Positions 43,576 through 52,846 of a stretch of 64,000 nt of DNA are shown piece by piece. Below the pieces are notes generated by a model. It had not been told where the DNA came from. It worked only from the letters and a program-made list of their open reading frames with translations, and searched no databases. A program made the translations under genes and the position numbers. The DNA is from an uncultured Polaribacter sp. (lineage in GTDB: Bacteria; Bacteroidota; Bacteroidia; Flavobacteriales; Flavobacteriaceae): positions 248,001-312,000 of the forward strand of contig CALSME010000002.1 in assembly GCA_943787375.1 (NCBI GenBank). The letters are read 5' to 3'. Positions within the stretch are counted from its first letter, which is position 1. Every line of letters starts with the position of its first letter.

Positions 43576-43974
43576 TTACTTATTTAGCAGATACAACCCA
43601 AAAAGGCAAATGATAAAGTAGACCGCTAGGGTCATTGCTCCTGCATAATCTTTTGCAAGACGCTGTCCGATTAAAAGAAAGATTAAACTCACAGCAGAAA
43701 GTGCGATACCTAAAGCTGCCATCTCTTTGATTTCTGAGGTGTATAATTGATAGACACCTAAAAGCATAAAAACACTTGCCGCCATTTCTACAATTAAAAT
43801 AATCGCGAGTAAAAGAGGCACTGCATTTTTTAAAGGGGAATTTTTAAAATGCCCTTTTATAAAAGACAAGTTTCCGTTCCAATCTGTTAATTTGTCAATT
43901 CCGGATTGTAAAAAAGTGACAATTAAAAAAAGAAGGGTCAATACTTCTGCGGGGTAATTTGAAAATATTTTCAT
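43576..43974 (-). CDS. DoxX-like membrane protein
   Basis: A 132-residue integral membrane protein with four hydrophobic segments (AEVLTLLFLIVTFLQSG, AVPLLLAIILIVEMAASVFMLL, AALGIALSAVSLIFLLI, GAMTLAVYFIICLFGLYLL). The helix-1 pattern with SGIDKLTDW is typical of DoxX/MauE-type small membrane proteins, which take part in redox or unknown processes. No catalytic residues are defined. It lies 12 bp from the TM2-domain gene on the same strand, so the two are probably co-transcribed. Confidence 0.78.
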   Translation of the reverse strand: MKIFSNYPAEVLTLLFLIVTFLQSGIDKLTDWNGNLSFIKGHFKNSPLKNAVPLLLAIILIVEMAASVFMLLGVYQLYTSEIKEMAALGIALSAVSLIFLLIGQRLAKDYAGAMTLAVYFIICLFGLYLLNK

Positions 43975-43986
43975 GCATCGTGTTTT

Positions 43987-44268
43987 TTAAAACCAAGCTG
44001 TTTTTTTTACTTGGTAGGAGTAAATAAATGCGTCATCAGATTTTGAGAGATAAATAATTCCCTCAATCAAGCTTACTATACTTGTTATAAATATGCCAAG
44101 GCCACAGGTTAAAAGACTTATTCCAAGAAGGACTAAACCCTGAGTTGTATAGCCTAAAACAAATTTATGGATACCCAAAGGACCGATTAGAATCGCTAAG
44201 ACGCCCGCTAAAACTCGTTTACTTTCTTGGTTGGGAATTGTATTCCCGTTTTTATCAATTATTTCCAT
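43987..44268 (-). CDS. TM2 domain-containing membrane protein
   Basis: A 93-residue protein. The TM2 domain is RVLAGVLAILIGPLGIHKFVLG followed by YTTQGLVLLGISLLTCGLGIF, two helices with the conserved short loop (GIHKFYLG type). A C-terminal region with IEGIIYLSKSDDAFIYSY completes it. Function unknown. It sits between the VOC-family gene (20 bp) and the DoxX-like gene. Confidence 0.85.
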   Translation of the reverse strand: MEIIDKNGNTIPNQESKRVLAGVLAILIGPLGIHKFVLGYTTQGLVLLGISLLTCGLGIFITSIVSLIEGIIYLSKSDDAFIYSYQVKKTAWF

Positions 44269-44288
44269 TGAGGTTAATTTTTATAAAA

Positions 44289-44675
44289 TTACAAAAAAGC
44301 GCTGTCAACCGGCTCCCAAAGTTCAACTTTATTTCCATCATTGTCTAAGATCCACGCAAACTTTCCATAATCGAATTCCTGCATTTCTCCTACAATAGTA
44401 ATTCCTTCCGTTTTTAAAACAGCAAGCAGTTCTTTCAGGTTCTCAACACGATAATTAAACATAAAGTCTTTTTTAGAAGGTTCAAAATAATCGGTCTTTT
44501 TTGCAAAAGGACTCCATTGCGTTGATGCAACTTTTCCTTCATTGTCTTTCCACCAAAACGAAGCTCCATAAGCATCTGTATTAAAACCAAGATGTTTTTG
44601 ATACCATTCTTTGGCTGCTTTTGGGTTTTCACTTTTAAAGAATAATCCCCCAATTCCAGTTACTCTTTTTTTCAT
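44289..44675 (-). CDS. VOC-superfamily (glyoxalase-like) protein
   Basis: A 128-residue single VOC domain: two beta-alpha-beta-beta-beta modules, first GIGGLFFKSENPKAAKEWYQKHLGF and second DFMFNYRVENLKELLAVLKTEG, ending IVGEMQEFDYGKFAWILDNDGNKVELWEP with the conserved Glu of the metal site. Members include glyoxalases, antibiotic-binding proteins and dioxygenases; the substrate is not readable. It starts 1 bp after the DUF1801 gene's stop, so they are coupled. Confidence 0.85.
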   Translation of the reverse strand: MKKRVTGIGGLFFKSENPKAAKEWYQKHLGFNTDAYGASFWWKDNEGKVASTQWSPFAKKTDYFEPSKKDFMFNYRVENLKELLAVLKTEGITIVGEMQEFDYGKFAWILDNDGNKVELWEPVDSAFL

Positions 44676-44676
44676 G

Positions 44677-45135
44677 TTATTTGTTTTTTATAGCTGATTC
44701 ATAGGTGTTTATCCATTCTTCGACCGTCATTTTTTGACACAATTCACCAATTAATTCAAAAGGAATGTCGTCCATGTTTTTAAATCGAACACAACTTTTT
44801 CCCATATCTAATTTTCTTTTCGCGTGTTTTGGGTATTCTCCTACAAACCAATCAAATAATTCTTTCTTTGCATAGATTCCTGAATGATATATCGCTACAA
44901 AGTTTTTCTGTGAAGCAACATTCATAAAAGGCAGAGGAGTTTTTGGGTTACAATGATATCCATCGGGATAGGTGTTGTGAGGAACTACATATCCAATCAT
45001 GTTGTAATTGATGCATTCTTCAAACCCTTTTGGTAAATTTTTCTGGATAATGGCACGTAATTTTTTAATGACCACTTGCCGCGCTTCAGGGAGTTGCTCA
45101 ATATATGCTTCCGGGGATTCTGCTTCGTATTTCAT
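44677..45135 (-). CDS. DUF1801 domain-containing protein
   Basis: A 152-residue protein matching DUF1801 (YdhG/YdeI-like): MKYEAESPEAYIEQLPEARQ followed by a helix, then CINYNMIGYVVPHNTYPDGYHCNPKTPLPFMNVASQKNFVAIYHSG and KLDMGKSCVRFKNMDDIPFELIGELC. The fold is related to iron-chaperone frataxin-like proteins, but the function is unproved. It is the first of a four-gene minus-strand run with VOC, TM2 and DoxX-like genes. Confidence 0.85.
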   Translation of the reverse strand: MKYEAESPEAYIEQLPEARQVVIKKLRAIIQKNLPKGFEECINYNMIGYVVPHNTYPDGYHCNPKTPLPFMNVASQKNFVAIYHSGIYAKKELFDWFVGEYPKHAKRKLDMGKSCVRFKNMDDIPFELIGELCQKMTVEEWINTYESAIKNK

Positions 45136-45170
45136 CGTTTTCTATTTTGATGATGGTTGGAGGTATAAAG

Positions 45171-46106
45171 TTAATAAAACTTTTCTTTAATTTTATTGAC
45201 AATTATTTGCGCTAGTTTTTCGTTGCTTTCCGAAGTCCACCCAGCAACATGAGGGGAGAGTAGTACATTTTTTGCATTGATTAAATATTGAAATGCTTCG
45301 GGCACCTTTCCTGTAAACAATTGTTCAAAGGATGATTTTTCATATTCTAATACATCTAAACCAGCACCGAGTATTTTACGGGACTTCAAACCCTTTACGA
45401 GATCTTTTGTTACAACAGCAGATCCGCGTGCCGTATTTATAAGCCAGAAATTTTTTTTCATTTGTGCAATAAAAGAAGCATTTAACATTTTTTTTGTTAG
45501 TGCTGTTTGTGGTGTGTGCAAACTCAGAACATCGCTTTTTTCCTGGAGTTCTTGTAAAGAAACTTGCGTACAATTTTCATCACCAACATTTTCTTTGATA
45601 TCATAACAAAGTACATCAACATCAAAGCCGCGAAGTTTTTTTGCGAATGATTTCCCCATGTTTCCATAGCCAATGAGCCCAACTGTTTTTCCATCCAATT
45701 CGACACCGCGATTTTCTTCGCGCAGCCATTTTCCGGTTTTCACTTCGTGATTGGCTTCGTGTAATTTATTAAAAAGGGTCAATAACATTCCTAAAGAATG
45801 TTCGCCAACGGCATTTCTATTTCCTTCTGGAGCAGCAATTAGTGCAATTCCTTTCTTGGAAGCAACTTTACAATCAATATTTTCCAAACCAGCTCCTACC
45901 CTTCCAATAAATTTTAAGCCCTTTGTTTTTTCCAGAAATAAGGCATCTATTTTAAACCGACTTCGAATAATAAGCCCGTCGTACAAATGGATTTTAGCCA
46001 TCACTTCCTCTTTTGAAGCGCTGTAATCTTCATCGTTCTCAAACCCCAAAGCATTCAATTGATTGCAAAGCAAGGGATGGTTTTTGTCTAGATGTAGAAT
46101 TTTCAA
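45171..46106 (-). CDS. D-2-hydroxyacid dehydrogenase family protein
   Basis: A 311-residue NAD(P)-dependent dehydrogenase of the SerA/LdhA superfamily. RVGAGLENID precedes the nucleotide site VGLIGYGNMGKSFAKKL; the catalytic Arg is in WLINTARGSAVV, the Glu in GLDVLEYEKS and the His in LLSPHVAGWTSES. It would interconvert a 2-oxo acid and D-2-hydroxy acid; 3-phosphoglycerate is possible. The start is a TTG at 46106, 11 bp after the panB stop, so it is probably translated from the panB transcript. Confidence 0.88.
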   Translation of the reverse strand: MKILHLDKNHPLLCNQLNALGFENDEDYSASKEEVMAKIHLYDGLIIRSRFKIDALFLEKTKGLKFIGRVGAGLENIDCKVASKKGIALIAAPEGNRNAVGEHSLGMLLTLFNKLHEANHEVKTGKWLREENRGVELDGKTVGLIGYGNMGKSFAKKLRGFDVDVLCYDIKENVGDENCTQVSLQELQEKSDVLSLHTPQTALTKKMLNASFIAQMKKNFWLINTARGSAVVTKDLVKGLKSRKILGAGLDVLEYEKSSFEQLFTGKVPEAFQYLINAKNVLLSPHVAGWTSESNEKLAQIIVNKIKEKFY

Positions 46107-46117
46107 AAGGAATTCTT

Positions 46118-46936
46118 TTAATATTGCTCTTTCTCGTTCGGGAAATCTCCGCTTTTTACATCGGTAATGTAGCTTTCAAAAGCACCTGTCATTTCAGCAT
46201 ATAAATCTAAATAGCGTCTTAAAAAACGTGGCTGAAATTCGTGGGTCATTCCAATCATATCATGGGTTACAAGCACTTGACCATCAACAGCATTTCCTGC
46301 CCCAATTCCGATTACTGGAATGGTAAGTGCATCGGCAACTTTTTTTGCAAGTTTTGCGGGTACTTTTTCTAGCACTACTGAAAAACAACCGATACGCTCT
46401 AACATTAAAGCATCTTCCAATAATTTCTCTGCTTCTTCTTCTTCTTTGGCTCTTACGGTATACGTTCCAAATTTATAGATAGATTGAGGAGTTAAACCCA
46501 AATGCCCCATCACCGGGATTCCAGCATTTAAGATTCGTTTGATCGATTCTTTAATTTCTTTCCCTCCTTCCATTTTTATAGAGTGTCCGCCAGATTCTTT
46601 CATAATACGAATCGCTGAACGCAATGCCTCTTTTGGATCTGACTGATAGCTTCCAAAGGGTAAATCTACCACCACCAAACAACGATCAATTCCTCTGACA
46701 ACAGAGCTCGCGTGATAGATCATTTGATCTAAGGTAATTGGTAAAGTCGTTTCATGACCTGCCATTACATTGGAAGCGGAGTCTCCAACAAGAATTACAT
46801 CAATTCCTGCGCCATCAACAATTTTTGCCATGGTGTAATCATACGCCGTTAACATTGAAATTTTTTCTCCATTCGACTTCATGTCAATCAAAGATTTCAC
46901 GGTAACTCTCTTATACTGCTTTTTTGCTACAGACAT
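46118..46936 (-). CDS. panB: 3-methyl-2-oxobutanoate hydroxymethyltransferase
   Basis: First committed step of pantothenate synthesis, adding a one-carbon unit from methylene-tetrahydrofolate to ketoisovalerate. It is 272 residues from the ATG at 46936 ([20 protein letters not shown]). Motifs: [30 protein letters not shown], the metal/substrate [23 protein letters not shown] and [22 protein letters not shown]. An earlier in-frame start adds a hydrophobic stretch that is not family-like. Pantothenate feeds coenzyme A and thus the carrier-protein arm used in the type III PKS cluster. Confidence 0.96.
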   Translation of the reverse strand: MSVAKKQYKRVTVKSLIDMKSNGEKISMLTAYDYTMAKIVDGAGIDVILVGDSASNVMAGHETTLPITLDQMIYHASSVVRGIDRCLVVVDLPFGSYQSDPKEALRSAIRIMKESGGHSIKMEGGKEIKESIKRILNAGIPVMGHLGLTPQSIYKFGTYTVRAKEEEEAEKLLEDALMLERIGCFSVVLEKVPAKLAKKVADALTIPVIGIGAGNAVDGQVLVTHDMIGMTHEFQPRFLRRYLDLYAEMTGAFESYITDVKSGDFPNEKEQY

Positions 46937-47075
46937 TTTTTTAGGGTATATTTTATGAGGTAAAAGTACTAAATAAACTACGATAATAGTAGTGTTATTT
47001 TTTGAGTCAAAAGAAGGCATTTATTTTTTCTTTCTTCCTTTTTATGTAATTTTAGCAAATAAAATATTAAAATCG

Positions 47076-47552
47076 ATGGTTAAATTATTTATATCCTGTT
47101 TCATGTTCTTTTTTGTCTTTATAACTACTGCACAAAAGAATTCAGAAGAGGATGCCATTAAAGAAGTGATCGCTACTTTTTTTAAGGGCCTTCATAATGG
47201 GGATAGCGCTGTTGTTTCAAAAACGTTCCATAGAGACATAAAAATTCAAACAACAACGACTCAAAAAGGAAAGAAGATTCTAGTAACGGAGTCAAAAACG
47301 AAACTATTAACAGGCATTGCAGATAAAAACTCAGCCCATGTTTATTTTGAGAAATTACTCGCCATAAATGTTCAGAGAGATGGAAATTTAGCTTCAGTTT
47401 GGACTCCTTATGAGTTTTACTTTAACGGTACCTTTAGCCATTGCGGAGCCAATTCATTTCAACTCTTTAATAACAATGGTCTTTGGCAGATTACCTACCT
47501 CATTGACATGCGAAGAAGAACCAACTGTAAAGCGCTCCAAAATAAAAAATAA
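47076..47552 (+). CDS. Secreted NTF2-like (lumazine-binding-like) protein
   Basis: A 158-residue exported protein. The signal peptide is MVKLFISCFMFFFVFITTAQ. The mature part is one NTF2-like cone domain: EDAIKEVIATFFKGLHNGDSAVVSKTFH (first helix pair), FEKLLAINVQRDGNLASVWTPYEFYFNGTFSHCGANSFQLF and a final WQITYLIDMRR. Such domains bind small molecules or serve as enzymes; no active residues are diagnostic. I start at the ATG at 47076 rather than the longer frame because the signal peptide starts there. Divergent from panB, with an O-methyltransferase gene 38 bp downstream. Confidence 0.8.
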   Translation: MVKLFISCFMFFFVFITTAQKNSEEDAIKEVIATFFKGLHNGDSAVVSKTFHRDIKIQTTTTQKGKKILVTESKTKLLTGIADKNSAHVYFEKLLAINVQRDGNLASVWTPYEFYFNGTFSHCGANSFQLFNNNGLWQITYLIDMRRRTNCKALQNKK

Positions 47553-47590
47553 CAGTATATTTCCGACTTTAAAAATTAAGATGATAGCGC

Positions 47591-48229
47591 ATGTTTTTAC
47601 CAGAGAATATAGACAATTATGTAGTTGCACATTCGCAAGAAGAACCTAAAATTCTTCAAGAACTCACTAAAGAAACTTGGCAAAAAGTACTCAACCCAAG
47701 AATGATTAGTGGCGCATACCAAGGACGTATTTTGTCTATGATTTCTAAATTAATTCAGCCTAAAAACGTTTTAGAGATTGGCACCTTTACAGGATATTCT
47801 GCACTTTCTATTGCGGAAGGACTTCCAAAGGATGGGACGCTTTTTACGATTGACAGCAATGAAGAGTTGGCAGAATTACAACAAAAATATTTTAACAAAT
47901 CGAGGTATACAAAACAGTTGAAATCTTATGTTGGGAACGCCCTAGAAATTATACCAACGCTCCACCAAAAATTTGACTTGGTTTTTATTGATGCTGACAA
48001 ATCGAATTATACCAATTACTTTCATTTAATTATCGGTAAAATGAATTCAGGCGGAATTATTTTATCAGACAATGTGCTTTGGTATGGTAAGGTTGCAGAA
48101 AAAGCAGATGAGAAAGATGTGGATACAATTGCATTACAAGCGTACAACACTTTATTGAACACAGATGATCGTCTAGAAACAGTTATGTTGCCGATACGAG
48201 ATGGATTGACAATAAGTCGTGTAAAATAG
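47591..48229 (+). CDS. O-methyltransferase (family 3 type)
   Basis: A 212-residue class I methyltransferase of the caffeoyl-CoA/catechol O-methyltransferase-like group. Motif I is VLEIGTFTGYSALSIAEGLP, the acidic residue is in FTIDSNEELAEL, metal-site and post-motif segment FDLVFIDADKSNY and DNVLWYGKVAEKA. A divalent metal is likely used. The substrate is unknown; catechol-like small molecules are typical. It follows the NTF2-like gene on the same strand. Confidence 0.92.
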   Translation: MFLPENIDNYVVAHSQEEPKILQELTKETWQKVLNPRMISGAYQGRILSMISKLIQPKNVLEIGTFTGYSALSIAEGLPKDGTLFTIDSNEELAELQQKYFNKSRYTKQLKSYVGNALEIIPTLHQKFDLVFIDADKSNYTNYFHLIIGKMNSGGIILSDNVLWYGKVAEKADEKDVDTIALQAYNTLLNTDDRLETVMLPIRDGLTISRVK

Positions 48230-48272
48230 TTTTTGTATGCTATTGTTAAAGTAAGAAGAGGTAAAATAAAAC

Positions 48273-48554
48273 TTAAAAATTGCGCTTAATAGGCCCTGTA
48301 AAATCGTCAACATTGCTTTTTACAGTATCAATTTCTTTTTTAATGTCCTTGGCCAAATCAGTATCAATTCCTCGATCTTTTGCGCTGTCATTAATTTCTT
48401 TCTTAATCTCATTCGTTGCGTCTTTTACCTGACGAATTCCTTTTCCTAAACCTCTGGCGATTTCAGGTATTTTATCTGCGCCAAAAACCATCACGACAAT
48501 TAATAAAATCACAAAGATTTCTGGGCCTCCAATAAATAAAAAAATTGTTTTCAT
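48273..48554 (-). CDS. Sec-independent translocase TatA/TatB-type protein
   Basis: A 93-residue protein with one N-terminal transmembrane helix (GPEIFVILLIVVMVFGADKIPEIARGLG), hinge and amphipathic helix (GKGIRQVKDATNEIKKEINDSAKD) and an acidic/basic tail. The FGxxKxPE motif (FGADKIPE) is intact. Longer than the tatA product at 30101, it may act as TatB. A -7 element TATCTTTG (minus strand, 48562-48569) is only 8 bp before the ATG, so the mRNA may have almost no leader. Confidence 0.88.
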   Translation of the reverse strand: MKTIFLFIGGPEIFVILLIVVMVFGADKIPEIARGLGKGIRQVKDATNEIKKEINDSAKDRGIDTDLAKDIKKEIDTVKSNVDDFTGPIKRNF

Positions 48555-48561
48555 CTGCGCG

Positions 48562-48569
48562 CAAAGATA
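48562..48569 (-). promoter_or_regulatory. -7 element very close to the TatA/B-type start
   Basis: Minus-strand TATCTTTG ends 8 bp before the ATG of the Tat gene, predicting a leaderless or near-leaderless transcript. Confidence 0.4.
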
Positions 48570-48619
48570 GAAAAAAAGAGCTTAAAAAAAGTGAAAGTAA
48601 TCATTATGAAAAATTAAAA

Positions 48620-51250
48620 TCAGTCTTTTGTTAGCATTCTTTTAATCTCATTCAATTTCATTAGCGCTTCAATAGGTGTTAGCGCATCAATATTGGTGGC
48701 TAATATTTCCTCTTTGATGTTTTCTAATAGCGGGTCGTCCAATTGAAAAAAGCTCAGTTGCATTTCTTCATGTTGCGCTTGTTTTAGGACTTCTTTTACT
48801 TCGGCGTTTTTATTGTTTTTTTCAAGCTTTGCCAATATTTTATTCGCTCTATGGATGACTACATTTGGCATTCCTGCAAGTTTTGCAACATGAATTCCAA
48901 AACTATGGTTGCTTCCGCCAGCTACCAATTTCCGCAAGAACACAATACTGTCTTTGAGTTCTTTTACAGACACATTGAAGTTTTTAATGCGCTCAAAAGT
49001 AGCGGTCATTTCATTCAATTCATGATAATGTGTTGCAAAGAGTGTTTTTGCTTTTGAAGGGTGTTCATGTAAGAATTCAGAAATGGCCCAAGCAATTGAA
49101 ATACCATCATAAGTAGAGGTCCCACGGCCAATTTCATCCAATAAAACCAAACTACGTTCAGAAATATTATTAAGGATCGAAGCTGTCTCATTCATTTCAA
49201 CCATAAAGGTAGATTCACCCATAGAAATATTATCACTGGCACCTACCCTGGTGAAAATCTTATCTACAATTCCTATTTTCGCATTTTGTGCAGGGACATA
49301 ACACCCCATTTGTGCCAACAAAACAATCAATGCTGTTTGTCTTAATATGGCAGATTTACCAGACATATTGGGCCCAGTAATCATAATAATTTGTTGTTGG
49401 TTTCGATTCAATACCACATCGTTGGCAATGTAATTTTGGTCGATGGGCAATTGTTTTTCAATCACAGGGTGTCTTCCGTTTTTAATTTCCAAATCGGTAG
49501 ATTCATCCATTTTCGGACGCACATAATTGTTGTCAATTGCTAAAACCGAAAAAGACAATAAACAGTCTATTTTTGCAATAATTTGTGCATTTTCTTGCAC
49601 TTTTTGTACAAATTGAATGATATTTTGTAATAATTGAGAAAAAAGATCCTGCTCTATTTTTTGAATTTTTTCTTCAGCACCAAGTATTTTAGTTTCGTAT
49701 TCTTTTAATTCTTCGGTAATATAGCGCTCTGCATTGACTAAGGTTTGTTTTCGAATCCAAGTTGCTGGAACTTTGTCTTTGTGGGTATTTCTAACTTCAA
49801 TATAATAACCAAAAACGTTGTTGAATGCAATTTTTAAACTAGAGATTCCAGTGCTTTCGGTTTCTCGTTTTAGCATTTGATCTAAATACTGTTTCCCTGA
49901 ACTGGAAATGGCACGCAAATCGTCCAATTCTTGGTGTACTCCGGGAGCTATGGCATTTCCTTTATTGATATTTACAGGCGCGTCATCAAAAAGTGTTTGA
50001 GTGATTTTTGCAATTAACTCCTCGCACCTATGCAATTGATTTCCGAGTTCTTTTACTGTTTTATTGTTGCTTTTTTCAGCTTCGTTTTTTATTGGTAAAA
50101 TTGCTTTTAATGAGTTTTTTAATAAGACAATTTCTCGAGGGGATGCTTTTGCGGTTGCTACTTTGGAAATCAACCTTTCTAAATCGGAAATTTGTTTTAA
50201 TTGATAGGTTACGATTTCTGAAAAGGATTCGGAGTCTATAAAAAACTTTACGAGTTCATGGCGATTTTTAATGGACTCAATCTTCTTTAATGGAAGTGCC
50301 AACCATCGTTTAAGTAAACGCCCACCCATTGGTGAAATCGTTTTGTCAATGACATCTAAAAGGGTGACTGCATTTACAGAATTTGGCGCATACAATTCCA
50401 GGTTCCGAACCGTAAAACGATCCATCCAAACATAATTATCCTCCGCAATTCTACTGATTGATTGAATGTGTTTGAGTTGCTTATGTTGCGTTTCTGACAA
50501 ATAATACAGAACAGCTCCTGCGGCGATAATTCCGTATTTTAAATCCTGAACTCCAAAACCTTTTAGGCTTTTAACATCAAAATGATTTTGAAGTGTTTCC
50601 TGTGCATATTCTGGTTGAAAAACCCAATCGTCTAAATAAAACGTATAATACCTGTTTTCAAAAAGTTCTAAGAATTGTTGCTTGAGTTGTTTTTGAACCA
50701 GTACTTCACTTGGACTAAAGTTCTGTAACAACTTATCAATGTATTCTGTATTTCCTTGTGCGGTTAAATATTCGCCTGTTGAAATATCTAAAAACGAGAT
50801 ACCAAGTTGTTTTTTTGTTGCTGATTGTGTCGAAGTATCAAAATGAACTGCCGCTAAAAAATTGTTTGTTTTGGTGTGTAGTACTTCATCATTTAAAGAG
50901 ACTCCTGGAGTCACCAATTCGGTAACGCCTCTCTTTACGATGGTTTTTGTCATTTTCGGATCTTCCAATTGATCACAAATAGCAACCCGCATTCCTGCTT
51001 TGACTAACTTTGGTAAATAGGTGTTTAAAGAATGGTGCGGAAAGCCCGCTAAAGCGGTTTCCGTTTCGCTACCAGCACCTCTTTTTGTGAGAATAATTCC
51101 TAAAATATGTGCTGCTTTTTTGGCGTCTTCACCGAAGGTTTCGTAAAAGTCACCTACTCGAAACAATAGCATTGCATCTGGATACTTCACCTTGATAGCA
51201 TTGTATTGTTTCATTAACGGAGTTACCTTTTTTGGAGTGCTTTTTGCCAA
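48620..51250 (-). CDS. mutS: DNA mismatch repair protein MutS
   Basis: Recognises base mismatches and short loops and starts repair. It is 876 residues: the mismatch-contact Phe-x-Glu is in [13 protein letters not shown], then connector, lever and clamp domains, and the ATPase with Walker [17 protein letters not shown], signature [16 protein letters not shown], and Walker [18 protein letters not shown]. The start is a TTG at 51250 ([16 protein letters not shown]); the next ATG is 13 codons in and close to the mismatch domain, so either could be used. The helix-turn-helix at the C-terminus is intact. The divergent TrmH-type gene starts 64 bp away. Confidence 0.97.
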   Translation of the reverse strand: MAKSTPKKVTPLMKQYNAIKVKYPDAMLLFRVGDFYETFGEDAKKAAHILGIILTKRGAGSETETALAGFPHHSLNTYLPKLVKAGMRVAICDQLEDPKMTKTIVKRGVTELVTPGVSLNDEVLHTKTNNFLAAVHFDTSTQSATKKQLGISFLDISTGEYLTAQGNTEYIDKLLQNFSPSEVLVQKQLKQQFLELFENRYYTFYLDDWVFQPEYAQETLQNHFDVKSLKGFGVQDLKYGIIAAGAVLYYLSETQHKQLKHIQSISRIAEDNYVWMDRFTVRNLELYAPNSVNAVTLLDVIDKTISPMGGRLLKRWLALPLKKIESIKNRHELVKFFIDSESFSEIVTYQLKQISDLERLISKVATAKASPREIVLLKNSLKAILPIKNEAEKSNNKTVKELGNQLHRCEELIAKITQTLFDDAPVNINKGNAIAPGVHQELDDLRAISSSGKQYLDQMLKRETESTGISSLKIAFNNVFGYYIEVRNTHKDKVPATWIRKQTLVNAERYITEELKEYETKILGAEEKIQKIEQDLFSQLLQNIIQFVQKVQENAQIIAKIDCLLSFSVLAIDNNYVRPKMDESTDLEIKNGRHPVIEKQLPIDQNYIANDVVLNRNQQQIIMITGPNMSGKSAILRQTALIVLLAQMGCYVPAQNAKIGIVDKIFTRVGASDNISMGESTFMVEMNETASILNNISERSLVLLDEIGRGTSTYDGISIAWAISEFLHEHPSKAKTLFATHYHELNEMTATFERIKNFNVSVKELKDSIVFLRKLVAGGSNHSFGIHVAKLAGMPNVVIHRANKILAKLEKNNKNAEVKEVLKQAQHEEMQLSFFQLDDPLLENIKEEILATNIDALTPIEALMKLNEIKRMLTKD

Positions 51251-51314
51251 TTTTTTGGAAATTTTCAGTTAGTTTTGTAAGGATACATATTCGTGTTTAA
51301 AGATATAATTTTTT

Positions 51315-51842
51315 ATGAGAAAACTAAAGAATAACGAGTTAAATAGAATTAGCGTAGCGGAGTTTAAAACAACCGCGAAAACACCTTTAATTGTCGTTTT
51401 GGATAACATTAGGAGTTTGAATAATATTGGCGCTGTCTTTAGATCCTCAGATGCTTTTTTAATAGAGAAAATATATTTGTGTGGCATTACTGCAACCCCC
51501 CCTAACAAAGACATACATAAAACGGCTTTAGGAGCAACGGAGTCTGTTGCGTGGGAGTATGTAGAAGATACACTTTCTTTGATTAAAAAATTGAAAGAAG
51601 CAAAAGTGAATGTGTTGGCTATAGAGCAAGTAGAAAACAGCACAAAGCTAGATACGTTTCAGCCAAAAAAGGGAGAAATTTATGCAATTGTCATGGGAAA
51701 TGAAGTGAAAGGGGTTCAGCAAGAAGTTGTGAATGCTGCTGATTTATGCATTGAAATTCCGCAATTAGGCACCAAACATTCATTAAATATTTCTGTTACT
51801 ACTGGAATTGTTTTATGGGATTTGTTTCAGAAAATGCAATAG
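51315..51842 (+). CDS. TrmH/SpoU-family RNA 2'-O-methyltransferase
   Basis: A 175-residue SPOUT methyltransferase with a deep trefoil knot. Motif 1 is LDNIRSLNNIGAVFRSSDAF, motif 2 AIVMGNEVKGVQQEVV and motif 3 CIEIPQLGTKHSLNISVTTGIVLWDL. It methylates the 2'-hydroxyl of a tRNA or rRNA nucleotide; the substrate is not shown by sequence because no substrate-specific extension is present. It is near the short end for the family. Divergent from mutS. Confidence 0.92.
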   Translation: MRKLKNNELNRISVAEFKTTAKTPLIVVLDNIRSLNNIGAVFRSSDAFLIEKIYLCGITATPPNKDIHKTALGATESVAWEYVEDTLSLIKKLKEAKVNVLAIEQVENSTKLDTFQPKKGEIYAIVMGNEVKGVQQEVVNAADLCIEIPQLGTKHSLNISVTTGIVLWDLFQKMQ

Positions 51843-51968
51843 CTATTTTTTTTTTCAAGCTATTTTTTTTAAATTTATAGTACCTATAAGATGTTGTAGT
51901 GCTACCGTAGATTTTTTTGACAGCCTCATTTTTCAAAAGCAGAACTAGAACAATAAAACACTTTCGTT

Positions 51969-52646
51969 ATGGCGACTAAAAAAAGAATATTAATTGTTGA
52001 TGATGATCAATTAGTGATTTTAGGAATTTTGTATTCTTTAAAAAAAAATGGAAACTTCGACGTTGTTACAACCAATACCTGTGATGCCGCTCTTGACTTG
52101 ATTTTAAAACACAAAAACGACCGTCCATTTGAAATCGTTTTTACAGATTTAAGCTTTGACAATGGCACTAAGACCACAAAGATTGACGGAGGTGAATCCT
52201 TAATAAAAGCACTTAAAAATCAAAATATTGATATTAAAATAGGGGTTATTACTGGGCATGTAGAAACCAATAGAATCTATAATGTCATCCAGAATTTAAG
52301 CCCAGATGCTTATTTAATAAAAAGTAAATGTGGTGAGGCTGAACTTCGTTTTGCTATTGAAAAAATGTGTGCCAATGACCTTTACTACTCTCATGAAGTA
52401 CATCAAAAAATAATGAGACGAAATATTATTCAAATTCAAATGGATGAGGTTGCGATTCAGATCTTAAAAGAGTTGCCAAATCATCCAAAGATTAGTAATT
52501 TAGAAGGCGTAATTCTTAAAAATGATGGTACTTTGATGCGGCTTCGTTCTATTGAAACCAAACTTTCTAATCTAAGGGCAGATTTGGACGCAAATAATAA
52601 TACCGACCTCGTTTTAAAAGCGAAAGAGTTGGGTGTGATCGATTAA
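51969..52646 (+). CDS. Orphan response regulator with a degenerate output region
   Basis: A 225-residue protein. The receiver domain has the acidic cluster DDD (11-13), phospho-acceptor Asp60 in IVFTDLSF, a Thr-type switch in VITGHVE and Lys in LIKSKCGEAE. The C-terminal part (about 150-225) does not carry a clear LuxR or OmpR helix-turn-helix; it has MDEVAIQILKELPNHPKI, an NLEGVILKNDG segment and LSNLRADLD, which may be a small or degenerate DNA-binding unit. No kinase gene is adjacent. A receiver insert (FDNGTKTTKIDGGESL) is slightly long. Confidence 0.85.
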   Translation: MATKKRILIVDDDQLVILGILYSLKKNGNFDVVTTNTCDAALDLILKHKNDRPFEIVFTDLSFDNGTKTTKIDGGESLIKALKNQNIDIKIGVITGHVETNRIYNVIQNLSPDAYLIKSKCGEAELRFAIEKMCANDLYYSHEVHQKIMRRNIIQIQMDEVAIQILKELPNHPKISNLEGVILKNDGTLMRLRSIETKLSNLRADLDANNNTDLVLKAKELGVID

Positions 52647-52712
52647 TGTGTTTTTGCGGCAATCCACACTTTTAAATATGCTTTTCCGCAAAAAAAACCG
52701 AGCGTCCTGTGT

Positions 52713-52845
52713 TATGTTTGTAAAGTGTAATTAATCGTCACAATAGTTTTAGGACTATTAGTGGGAAAAATTGCTATCAAACTTAACGGGAGTAAGTGGG
52801 TTTTGAAAAGAGAAATACTCATCAGGAAACTGATGGGTTTTTTTA
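52713..52845 (+). ncRNA. Candidate small structured RNA
   Basis: In the gap between the response regulator and mgtE, TATGTTTG (52713-52720) fits the -7 consensus. The following 120 bp hold three hairpins: AATAGT/ACTATT (52742-52759), ACTTA/TAAGT (52781-52797) and a terminator (52817-52838) with a GAAA loop and T run. There is no open frame of note. No -33 TTG is seen. It could equally be the 3' end of the regulator mRNA. I do not match it to a named family. Confidence 0.4.
52817..52844 (+). terminator. Rho-independent terminator, plus strand
   Basis: ACTCATCAG (52817-52825), loop GAAA, CTGATGGGT (52830-52838), then a T run. It ends the response-regulator transcript or the candidate small RNA, just before the end of the convergent mgtE. 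Confidence 0.88.
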
Positions 52846-52846
52846 T

